64,000 nt of DNA, from contig NZ_JAEHFJ010000003.1 in assembly GCF_016406085.1 (NCBI RefSeq), positions 436,288 to 500,287 of the forward strand, given 5' to 3'. A program made the translations under genes and the position numbers. Shown here piece after piece: positions 36,475 through 43,417 of the stretch. How positions within the stretch are numbered: the stretch's first letter is position 1; every line of letters begins with the position of its first letter. Under the pieces are notes generated by a model. That model had not been told where the DNA came from. It did not search any database and worked only from the letters and a program-made list of their open reading frames with translations. This DNA comes from Aureibaculum flavum. GTDB taxonomy: Bacteria > Bacteroidota > Bacteroidia > Flavobacteriales > Flavobacteriaceae.

Positions 36475-37976
36475 TTTTTTGATTTTAACGAATTAAAGTA
36501 AATCATTAATCTTTTTCTAGAAACTTTTCCTAAACCTGTAATGGGAATTTTATCCATTAAAAATATATATTTAGGATGTTTAAAACCAACTAAGTTTTTG
36601 TCCAAAAAAGTACGAATGTCTTCAATTACAATGCTTTTATTACTTGTAGTAACAAAGGCAATGCCACAACGGCCCCACTTTTCATCTTTTGTACTTAAGA
36701 CAATCGCCTTATCAATACCATTAAACTGTTCAATAACTGTTTGAATTTCTTGAGGATATATATTTTCGCCACCAGAGATATACATATCATCTTTACGGCC
36801 TTTTAAAAATAAGTAACCTTCTTGGTCTTTAAATGCCATGTCGCCAGTATGTAACCAGCCATTTTTAATTTTATTTTTGGTTTTAACCGAGTTGTTCCAA
36901 TAACCAGGACTCACAACTTCACCTTTTATACATAGTTCGCCGATTTCATTAGTTTTTACAACTTTTCCGAGGGGATTAACTATCTTTATATTGAGGTAAA
37001 AATTTGATTTTCCAATGGAATTTGGTTTTAATTTTGCCATTTCATGGTGTAATGAAGTGATGCTCGGACCCGCTTCAGTCAATCCATAACCTGGTCTTAT
37101 GTACACCTTTTTTTCTTCATACCAATAGTTAATTATCTCTTGTGAAACTTCTTCACCACCAGAAATAATATATCGTAAATGGCTCAAGTCAACTTCTTTA
37201 AAAACGTTGGTTTGTTGCATCATTAAAAGCATTGTGGGTAAGGCCATAAATAAACTGGTTTCATTTAAGGCTAATAAACAAAGTGCTTTTTCGGCATCAA
37301 ACTTATCGAGCATACCAATATGTGCTCCTTTATGTAATAAGGGTGTTATAAAAATATTCCACCCTGAAGTATGGTAAGGTGGTAGAATGTTTAATGTTGA
37401 GTCTTTAAAAGTAATTCCCAATTGCATTGAGGTGTTCAGGCTATTCCAGAACATCATTTTATTGGTGTAAATTACGCCTTGTGGACTACCCGTAGTACCT
37501 GAAGTGTAAAATATAAAAAGAGGATTGTCTTCCTTTATAATATATTCTTTATTGACAACAGGAATGGGATTTTTATAGTGATATTTTACTAATTCAGGTG
37601 TTAAAGTCTTAATATTATGAAATACTTCGGGATCTATTTTTTCTTTATAATCTTGATGATAGATTAATAATTTAGGAATACAATCGACAATTAATTTAGT
37701 TATTTCTTTTTGTGAAAGACGATAGTTAAGAGGTACTAAGATTACTCCCATTCGTTGACAAGTAGCAAATAGAACAATATATTCTAAAGAGTGTTGGGCT
37801 AAAACTGCAATTCGATCTCCTTCTTCGAGTCCTAGTGCTATGAACTTATCCATTAGCCTATTGGCATAGGTATTTAATGAGGCATAGCTATAATTCTCGT
37901 TACTATCATAAGAAGTTAACGCTGTTTTATCGGGCGTATAATCTGCCCATTTTGCTATCCAATCAAAAGTATCCAA
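36471..37976 (-). CDS. Acyl-CoA synthetase (AMP-binding family)
   Basis: 501 residues of the ANL superfamily. The P-loop-like A3 motif is FIFYTSGTTGSPQGV (near 155-170); the A5 motif is YGLTEAGPS; the hinge/A8 region is GWLHTGDMAFKDQEGYLFLKGRKDDMYISGGENIYPQEI; the catalytic lysine lies near the end in TGLGKVSRKRL. The enzyme activates a carboxylic acid to its CoA thioester through an acyl-adenylate. The length and the absence of long-chain features suggest a short- or medium-chain acid. It begins four bases after the symporter gene and overlaps the exported hydrolase gene downstream. Confidence 0.9.
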   Translation of the reverse strand: MDTFDWIAKWADYTPDKTALTSYDSNENYSYASLNTYANRLMDKFIALGLEEGDRIAVLAQHSLEYIVLFATCQRMGVILVPLNYRLSQKEITKLIVDCIPKLLIYHQDYKEKIDPEVFHNIKTLTPELVKYHYKNPIPVVNKEYIIKEDNPLFIFYTSGTTGSPQGVIYTNKMMFWNSLNTSMQLGITFKDSTLNILPPYHTSGWNIFITPLLHKGAHIGMLDKFDAEKALCLLALNETSLFMALPTMLLMMQQTNVFKEVDLSHLRYIISGGEEVSQEIINYWYEEKKVYIRPGYGLTEAGPSITSLHHEMAKLKPNSIGKSNFYLNIKIVNPLGKVVKTNEIGELCIKGEVVSPGYWNNSVKTKNKIKNGWLHTGDMAFKDQEGYLFLKGRKDDMYISGGENIYPQEIQTVIEQFNGIDKAIVLSTKDEKWGRCGIAFVTTSNKSIVIEDIRTFLDKNLVGFKHPKYIFLMDKIPITGLGKVSRKRLMIYFNSLKSKK

Positions 37977-37980
37977 ATTA

Positions 37981-39477
37981 TTATGAAGTTTTTAGTTTTG
38001 AATTGTTTGTGAATTTGTACAATACCAATCCTACAAGTAAAGATGATACAATAGCTATAGCCGCCGAAACTCCTGGATTGTTTACAGGCTCTTGCATATA
38101 TGGTGTTATTCTACCGTAATAAATTCCGAAATGCACCACTAAAGCGGTAATACTTGCAATAAAAACTACTTTTATAGAAACATCTTTTAAAAAGATACCA
38201 AATAATACTGGTACAAATGCAGCTGCAAAATAGGCATAAACTCCGTTTTGAGCAAAAATTGCAACACTTACATTGGGATATTTAATTTGGTGCCAGCTTA
38301 ATAAAAAACTTACTATTGCTAATATAACGATCACTATTTTGTTTATGACAAAGGTGTTTTTACTTACTTTATCTTTAAAAATAGGTTGTAATATATCTGA
38401 AGTTATAGTTATTGATAAGGATTGTATTAGGCTTTCTAATGTTGATAATCCTGCAGAAATTAATCCAACTACTATAATCAACCCTGTTACCACTGAAAAC
38501 TTTGTAACTACGTAAGCAGGAATAATTTCATCCATTTTTAGTTTTTCGCCATTTACAGTAAAATCAGGAAAACTGATACGAGCATATAAACCAACGACTA
38601 CAACCAAAAAGAAAACAATCATAAATGAGATGCCACTAAATAAGTAGGTGTTTACTTTTTTAGGATCTTTTAATAATAACGATTTTGTAATGATATGGGG
38701 TTGGCAAACAACAGCGACTCCAATTACAACTTGAGCGGCAATAATTTCAAAATAATCGCGAAATAGAAAGCTGGTTTCGTTGGTTGGTTTTGTTAAATTG
38801 GGGTCTATATCGTTTAGTTTATCAAAAAAACCAGAAATGCCACCGTCCATAAATTCGTAACCAGATCCAATTAAGATTAAAGCTACAATAAACATGATAA
38901 TAGCCTGTATCGTATTGGTATAAACCATGGAGTTGGCACCACCAAACATCATATATCCAAATACAAATACCGTAATGCCCATCAACACGTAAAACGGTTG
39001 TAGATTTAAAGATTTTGCAATAACCTGAGTTAATCCTACATTAATTAAAACAATAAACGTGATTAATAATAGTGCAATTACGCCAAAGAAAAAAGCATAA
39101 CTTTTGTTTTTATAGCGTTGCCCCATCCATTGAGCCATGGTCGTAGCTTTAACGGTGTTGCCATATTTAGCAAAGCCTTTGGTAAGGACAATTAGCGAAA
39201 TAAAAGCAGCTATGGGTAAAATAATACCAAAGGAAAGTACACCTGAAAGTCCGTAGAGAGCAATAAACCCCGGGTTAATAATAAAAGTTGCTGCACTGGT
39301 CATTGAGGCGGCTAATGATAAACCAACTACCCAAGACGGGAATCCAATAGTACCCACGGCATAGTCGGCAATAGTTGTTGTTTTTCTAGCTCCTCTAATA
39401 ACAAAATATAGAATTACACAGGCGTAAACGGCTAATAAAAGCCACATATAAGTTACCCAATTATCTGATGCAAACAT
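37981..39477 (-). CDS. Sodium:solute symporter
   Basis: 498 residues with about thirteen membrane helices. SSS-family features include VVGLSLAASMTSAATFIINPGFIALYGLSGVLSFG near the first helices and ISAGLSTLESLIQSLSITITSDI near helix eight, the region that binds sodium in this family. SSS carriers import sugars, amino acids, or short carboxylates such as acetate and lactate. It is the first gene of the seven-gene minus-strand set, ahead of an acyl-CoA ligase, so a carboxylate or hydroxycarboxylate cargo is the best guess. Confidence 0.9.
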   Translation of the reverse strand: MFASDNWVTYMWLLLAVYACVILYFVIRGARKTTTIADYAVGTIGFPSWVVGLSLAASMTSAATFIINPGFIALYGLSGVLSFGIILPIAAFISLIVLTKGFAKYGNTVKATTMAQWMGQRYKNKSYAFFFGVIALLLITFIVLINVGLTQVIAKSLNLQPFYVLMGITVFVFGYMMFGGANSMVYTNTIQAIIMFIVALILIGSGYEFMDGGISGFFDKLNDIDPNLTKPTNETSFLFRDYFEIIAAQVVIGVAVVCQPHIITKSLLLKDPKKVNTYLFSGISFMIVFFLVVVVGLYARISFPDFTVNGEKLKMDEIIPAYVVTKFSVVTGLIIVVGLISAGLSTLESLIQSLSITITSDILQPIFKDKVSKNTFVINKIVIVILAIVSFLLSWHQIKYPNVSVAIFAQNGVYAYFAAAFVPVLFGIFLKDVSIKVVFIASITALVVHFGIYYGRITPYMQEPVNNPGVSAAIAIVSSLLVGLVLYKFTNNSKLKTS

Positions 39478-39814
39478 TAAAATTGATTTTGAAACAAATA
39501 AAATGCTTATTGTTTAATAATAGGGAGTTTTATCGACATATTTTAGTGTGACTATTAAATATGTTTGTTTTATATATTTGTAAAAAACTAATAAACAGTC
39601 ATATAAACAAGTGGGACTTAAATATATTTTGAAATAAGAATGGATATAATAGGTACAGTCTGTTATATGTCAAGGGTAGTAATTGCAACGAGCTCATTTC
39701 TCAAATAAAAAAACTGCTTTGAGTTACATTTCAAAGCAGTTTTTACAAATAATCCCTATTATTAAAATAATTGACCCCCAATTAATTTAGTTTTAGCTCA
39801 ATTTTTATTCAAGC
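39478..39814. other. 337-bp intergenic region
   Basis: It should hold the minus-strand promoter of the symporter-led operon next to 39478 and the terminator of the DUF2911 gene at 39709-39744. A TATATTTG box faces the plus strand near 39573, but no plus-strand gene follows it. I see no coding sequence here. Confidence 0.5.
39709..39744 (-). terminator. Terminator after the DUF2911 gene
   Basis: A 14-bp perfect stem, AAAAACTGCTTTGA (39709-39722) with TCAAAGCAGTTTTT (39731-39744), and an 8-base loop. It stands 71 bases after the end of the minus-strand DUF2911 gene, and its A/T arms would work in either direction. Confidence 0.85.
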
Positions 39815-40390
39815 TTATAGTTTAGCGTAATAGTATTCTTCTGTAAATTTAATAGGTATAGAAACTCTTGTTTTGTCCCATGCAAGTACCATGTTGGCAT
39901 TTTCGTTAATTCTTTTAAATCCGATAGAAAAAACGGATAAGCGTTCTGCTTTTTTTACAGGCACTTTGATCTGAGCAACATTTGTGGAAGGATTATACTG
40001 AAAAGCACCCCAAGTATCTACTTCACTATTTAGTATTATTTCCCATTCTGTCTCACCAGGAATGGTTAATAATACATAGGTTCCTGCTTGAACTAAGGTT
40101 TCCCCGAAATAAATATCTTTATAAAACTTTACTTCTGTAGCTTCATTGGCTCCAGTTCTCCAAATATTACCATATGAAATTTGATCTGTAAGTTGTTCTT
40201 TATCATCTTTTAAAGATGGTCTTCCATATATTACTTTGGCCATTGGAGTTGATACTTTTGAAGCTCTTAAATATGCAATATCTTGTGGAGCTTCATCTAA
40301 TTTTTGAAAATCTTGAGCAGCGATTGTTGTAGTAAACAGTATTATGATCATTGTGATACTGGCGATTGTTAACTTGGTAATTTTCTTCAT
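39815..40390 (-). CDS. DUF2911 family exported protein
   Basis: 191 residues with a signal peptide (residues 1-26, ending IAAQ). The body matches the DUF2911 family: ASKVSTPMAKVIYGRPSLK, GNIWRTGANEATEVKFYKD and LVQAGTYVLLTIPGETEWEIILN. DUF2911 proteins are widespread in Bacteroidetes and have no known activity; their fold is predicted to be a beta-sandwich. An ECF-type promoter motif lies 63-91 bp upstream, identical in form to the one ahead of the FecR-like gene at 42497, so this gene is probably part of that sigma factor's regulon. Confidence 0.88.
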   Translation of the reverse strand: MKKITKLTIASITMIIILFTTTIAAQDFQKLDEAPQDIAYLRASKVSTPMAKVIYGRPSLKDDKEQLTDQISYGNIWRTGANEATEVKFYKDIYFGETLVQAGTYVLLTIPGETEWEIILNSEVDTWGAFQYNPSTNVAQIKVPVKKAERLSVFSIGFKRINENANMVLAWDKTRVSIPIKFTEEYYYAKL

Positions 40391-40452
40391 AGTATAAATT
40401 TTAATGAGGTCACCATCTTTTAGGTTTAAGTATTTAATTGCGACCTGTGAAC

Positions 40453-40485
40453 TAAAAACAACTAGAACTTGAATAGTCCTGAAAA
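40453..40485 (-). promoter_or_regulatory. ECF sigma promoter motif (copy A) for the DUF2911 gene
   Basis: Minus strand: TTTTCAGGA ending at 40477, 15 bases, then TTGTTTTTA at 40461-40453. Transcription would begin near 40446 and give a 5' leader of about 55 bases. The two blocks and their spacing equal those of copies B and C exactly. Confidence 0.7.
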
Positions 40486-40554
40486 AAAATGATTTATTTT
40501 AATTTTCTTTATAAATACAGCATTGGTGATAAGGTTATTATTACTTTTTTTATA

Positions 40555-40646
40555 AAAATAAAGCACCCTTTTGAAAAGGATGCCTTATGAACTCTGATAT
40601 GAAAAAAAATAAAATGCGTCTGCGTTAAATTGTTTTGCAGACTCCC
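40555..40646 (-). ncRNA. Putative ECF-controlled small RNA of about 90 nt
   Basis: Downstream of promoter motif copy B lies a short stretch with no usable start codon on the minus strand. It contains a 6-bp hairpin (40637-40642 with 40618-40623) and ends in a terminator (40563-40583). It is isolated on both sides: the lipoprotein gene's terminator lies upstream of its promoter, and promoter copy A of the next gene lies downstream of its end. That is the layout of an independent small RNA. The 5' end is estimated from the -10-like block. Confidence 0.5.
40563..40583 (-). terminator. Terminator of the putative small RNA
   Basis: GCATCCTTTT and AAAAGGGTGC (minus strand, 40583-40574 and 40572-40563) pair over ten positions with one G-U, and TTTATTTTTAT follows. 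The central base leaves a tight loop, so in practice a few pairs will open. Confidence 0.7.
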
Positions 40647-40652
40647 CTACAG

Positions 40653-40685
40653 TAAAAACAATCGTGTCTTTAAATATCCTGAAAA
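40653..40685 (-). promoter_or_regulatory. ECF sigma promoter motif (copy B) for the putative small RNA
   Basis: Minus strand: TTTTCAGGA ending at 40677, 15 bases, then TTGTTTTTA at 40661-40653. No protein-coding gene follows; the transcript would run into the hairpin and terminator of the putative small RNA. Confidence 0.65.
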
Positions 40686-40702
40686 AAAGTTATTTATAAA
40701 AA

Positions 40703-40730
40703 AAAACATCCCCTTTCAAGGGGATGTTTT
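40703..40730 (-). terminator. Terminator after the repeat lipoprotein gene
   Basis: A 13-bp perfect stem, AAAACATCCCCTT (40703-40715) with AAGGGGATGTTTT (40718-40730), flanked by A- and T-rich runs. It lies 24 bases beyond the stop codon of the minus-strand lipoprotein gene. Confidence 0.85.
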
Positions 40731-40753
40731 GAAGTTTTATGTGGTTTTAATTA

Positions 40754-41833
40754 CTAATTACATGCACTTTCAAATCGCAGCCGATCATCATCATCTTTAA
40801 AGTCAATTCTATTTTGTCCGGTAACTAAATCAATCTCCGTTAAGGTCCAAATATTAGAAATTTCTACCAAGCCTGGAATAGCTATATTTAATTCTATATC
40901 TTGTCCCGTACCCACAGCGGTCCAGGTTCCCGTGAATAATGGTAATGGTATGGCTAGCAAAGTAACAGTAACAGTGCCATTGGTTGCAAAGTTAAATTGG
41001 TATAGTGGATATAGCAAGTCTAAATTTAATGAATTGAGGGTTAATCGATTTATCTTCCAATCATCACAGCCCGTTAACAAGTCTTTAAATTCTTGTAATT
41101 CACATGCTATACAATCATCATCATTATAGTCATAATCATCATCTTCATCGCATATATCTATTGATGAGGTAATTTCAGTTTCTAGTTCTTGCATTGAATT
41201 TGTAGTAATTTCGGTATCATCGCTGCGAATTACAACAACGGGAAATTCAATATTGGATATATCATCAGATTTAAAATCTTCTATAAAATCAAATAATTCT
41301 CGATCATTTTGTAGTTCATCTTTGTCAAATTGTTCGGTAACGGTATTGTAAGTTGAAACTGTAATTGGAAAAACAAAATCTACACATTCAATATCTTGAT
41401 CTATTTCATTTTCACCTTGACAAGTACTTGCAAGAGCATCAAATTGACTCTGATCGTTAAGGGTTACTTCTTTAAAATCTTCTTGAGTTACTGTTATCGG
41501 AAATTGAATTTGCATTGTATCAGCGTCATCATCATGATCATCAAATATATTTTCAACGGTTTCAAAATCATCTGCTGAATTTACGATAACCTGAATGCCA
41601 TTGGCAAACACTGTAATAGGAAATTGTATAGATAAACAATTTGCTTTGTCTATAATGTTATCGAACGAACCATCTTTAAGGGTGGTACGTTTCATTAAAC
41701 CCGCTAGATTTGAATCAGCGGTAAAAGAAGATTCATTTGGACCAGGAATCAAAACTGATTCTTCGTTTCTACAGGAAATCAAAATTAATAATCCTAAGAG
41801 TAATAATTTGGTAGTTTTTATCGTTTGCTTCAT
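40754..41833 (-). CDS. Acidic lipoprotein with four FPITV repeats
   Basis: 359 residues from MKQTIKTT...; the longer frame starts inside the promoter motif and is rejected. Lipobox LISC. The middle holds four repeats of roughly 40-60 residues, each opening with a strand of the form xIxFPITV (SIQFPITVF, QIQFPITVT, VFPITVS, IEFPVVV) and ending in an acidic helix. Aspartate clusters (DDHDDDAD, DEDDDYDYNDDD) suggest cation binding. The last 110 residues resemble a lipocalin-like beta domain. I know no function. It is divergent from the ECF sigma gene and has promoter motif copy D, so it belongs to that signalling locus, perhaps as a surface ligand or partner of the receptor. Confidence 0.75.
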   Translation of the reverse strand: MKQTIKTTKLLLLGLLILISCRNEESVLIPGPNESSFTADSNLAGLMKRTTLKDGSFDNIIDKANCLSIQFPITVFANGIQVIVNSADDFETVENIFDDHDDDADTMQIQFPITVTQEDFKEVTLNDQSQFDALASTCQGENEIDQDIECVDFVFPITVSTYNTVTEQFDKDELQNDRELFDFIEDFKSDDISNIEFPVVVIRSDDTEITTNSMQELETEITSSIDICDEDDDYDYNDDDCIACELQEFKDLLTGCDDWKINRLTLNSLNLDLLYPLYQFNFATNGTVTVTLLAIPLPLFTGTWTAVGTGQDIELNIAIPGLVEISNIWTLTEIDLVTGQNRIDFKDDDDRLRFESACN

Positions 41834-41870
41834 TGTGCAATATAAATTGTTAATACTATTGTATACATAG

Positions 41871-41902
41871 TAAAACAATTAAACGTAAAAAACTCCTGAA
41901 AA
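41871..41902 (-). promoter_or_regulatory. ECF sigma promoter motif (copy D) for the repeat lipoprotein gene
   Basis: Minus strand: TTTTCAGGA ending at 41894, 15 bases, then TTGTTTTA at 41878-41871 (one T fewer than the other copies). It lies 38-69 bp before the chosen start codon and about 32 bp from the divergent sigma gene. Confidence 0.65.
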
Positions 41903-41933
41903 TTTTTACTTATAATTTATAAATAGATAATTT

Positions 41934-42446
41934 ATGACCCAAAACAAGTCTGTATGTGATGAAAGTGTTTTTGCTTCTATTTATAATTCATATGCTAAAG
42001 ACCTTCATAATTACCTTTATTATAAATATGGTGATCGTTATGACCCAAACGATACTGTGCAAGAAGCTTTTGTTAAATTATGGAACAATTGTAAAGAAGT
42101 AACGATTGAAAAAGCGAAAGGTTTCGTTTTTATGGTATCGAAAAACATGATGTTAAACGAAATAAAACATCAAAAGGTAGTTTTAAAACATCAACAAGTA
42201 AAGCCAAAGGATTACACCAATGAAAATCCGGAGTTTATCTTAGAAAAAGAACAATTCTATAAAAAATATCAACGTGCGTTAGCGAAGTTGACAGAAGACC
42301 AACGGGTTGCTTTTTTACTATGCAAAACGGAAGGCAAAAAGCATCAAGAAATAGCCGATATGCTTAATATTACCAAGAAGGTTGCTGAATACAGAATTTA
42401 TACGGCCTTTAATATTATTAAAGCTGAAATAAAAGAATTAAATTAA
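41934..42446 (+). CDS. ECF sigma factor, FecI-like
   Basis: 170 residues with the two sigma-70 regions of an ECF factor: region 2 (YNSYAKDLHNYLYYKYGDRYDPNDTVQEAFVKLW, about 15-50) and region 4 (LTEDQRVAFLLCKTEGKKHQEIADMLNITKKVAEYRI, about 115-155), whose helix-turn-helix reads the -35 element. Neither anti-sigma nor receptor motifs are fused to it. It is followed after 50 bp by the FecR-like gene, with a promoter motif between them. It therefore appears to be made first from its own promoter, and the rest of the locus is then activated through it. Confidence 0.92.
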   Translation: MTQNKSVCDESVFASIYNSYAKDLHNYLYYKYGDRYDPNDTVQEAFVKLWNNCKEVTIEKAKGFVFMVSKNMMLNEIKHQKVVLKHQQVKPKDYTNENPEFILEKEQFYKKYQRALAKLTEDQRVAFLLCKTEGKKHQEIADMLNITKKVAEYRIYTAFNIIKAEIKELN

Positions 42447-42454
42447 TTGATATT

Positions 42455-42487
42455 TTTTCAGGACTTTTATAAACTTTATTGTTTTTA
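42455..42487 (+). promoter_or_regulatory. ECF sigma promoter motif (copy C) for the FecR-receptor pair
   Basis: TTTTCAGGA ending at 42463, 15 bases, then TTGTTTTTA at 42479-42487. The motif ends only ten bases before the ATG at 42497, so the transcript would be almost leaderless, or translation starts at the second ATG (42506). Confidence 0.7.
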
Positions 42488-42496
42488 AGTAAATAA

Positions 42497-43417
42497 ATGA
42501 ATTTAATGAACCAAGAAGAATTATTAAAAAAATGGTTATCAAATGATCTGACCGACGCCGAACTGAAAGAGTTTGAGCGGTCAGAAGATTATGTGCTACA
42601 TACTGAAATTATTGAAGGAGCTCAGCAATTTAAAGCTTCTAATTTTACGAAAACAAGATCTTTTAATGAGTTTAAGGCAATACGTGATGGGCAAAAAAAA
42701 TCTAAAGTAGTACGTCTTAGTACTCGTAAAATTTTAATGAGGGTTGCTGCGATACTTATTATTAGTTTGGGATTGTTTTTTGCATTTTTTAATAATAAAT
42801 CGACTACAATTAAAACACTTGCCAGTCAAAAACAAACCTTTGAATTACCGGATGCTTCTACCGTAATATTAAATAATCTTTCTACAATTAGCTACAATAA
42901 AAAGAGTTGGAACGAGAAAAGAGAATTAAGGCTAAAGGGTGAAGCTTTTTTTAAGGTGGCTAAAGGTTCTAAGTTTGATGTAATTACAAGTGCCGGTGTT
43001 GTTTCTGTACACGGTACACAATTTACTGTGAACCAGCGTGATGGATTTTTTGAGGTTCAATGTTTTGAAGGAGTTGTACAGGTAGAAAGTGATGCCTTTA
43101 ATCAAGTGTTAACGATTGGTAAATCATTGAGAATTCGTAACGGTGAACTATCTTTAGATGAGGTTTCGCAAAGCGAACCTTCTTGGATTACGAATAAAAG
43201 CACGTTTAAAAGCATTCCTTTAATTGAAGTACTGAATGAATTAGAACGACAATTTGCCGTCAAAATTACCGTTAAGAATATTGATACGGATCAATTATTT
43301 ACGGGTGGCTTTACCCATTTAAACCTTGAACAGGCACTTCAATCTGTCACGAGTTCTTTTAACTTGAAGTATACGAAAGAAGGACCGGCTAAAATTTTGT
43401 TATATAAGAGTGAATAA
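42497..43417 (+). CDS. FecR-type anti-sigma factor
   Basis: 306 residues; an ATG at 42506 is an alternative start. The cytoplasmic N-terminal 75 residues should hold the sigma factor. One membrane helix follows (about 77-95, RVAAILIISLGLFFAFF), then a periplasmic FecR domain (LPDASTVILNNLSTISYNKKSWNEKRELRLKGEAFFKVAKG) and a DUF4974 domain (IPLIEVLNELERQFAVKITVKNI) that contacts the receptor's signalling domain. It transmits the substrate-loaded state of the outer-membrane receptor to the sigma factor. The receptor gene overlaps its end by eight bases. Confidence 0.92.
   Translation: MNLMNQEELLKKWLSNDLTDAELKEFERSEDYVLHTEIIEGAQQFKASNFTKTRSFNEFKAIRDGQKKSKVVRLSTRKILMRVAAILIISLGLFFAFFNNKSTTIKTLASQKQTFELPDASTVILNNLSTISYNKKSWNEKRELRLKGEAFFKVAKGSKFDVITSAGVVSVHGTQFTVNQRDGFFEVQCFEGVVQVESDAFNQVLTIGKSLRIRNGELSLDEVSQSEPSWITNKSTFKSIPLIEVLNELERQFAVKITVKNIDTDQLFTGGFTHLNLEQALQSVTSSFNLKYTKEGPAKILLYKSE

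Noticed and set aside
40587-40628. A 13-codon plus-strand frame (MNSDMKKNKMRLR) across the putative small RNA region
   Set aside because: It is very short, has no promoter or ribosome-binding context on the plus strand, and runs against the promoter and terminator signals of the minus strand.
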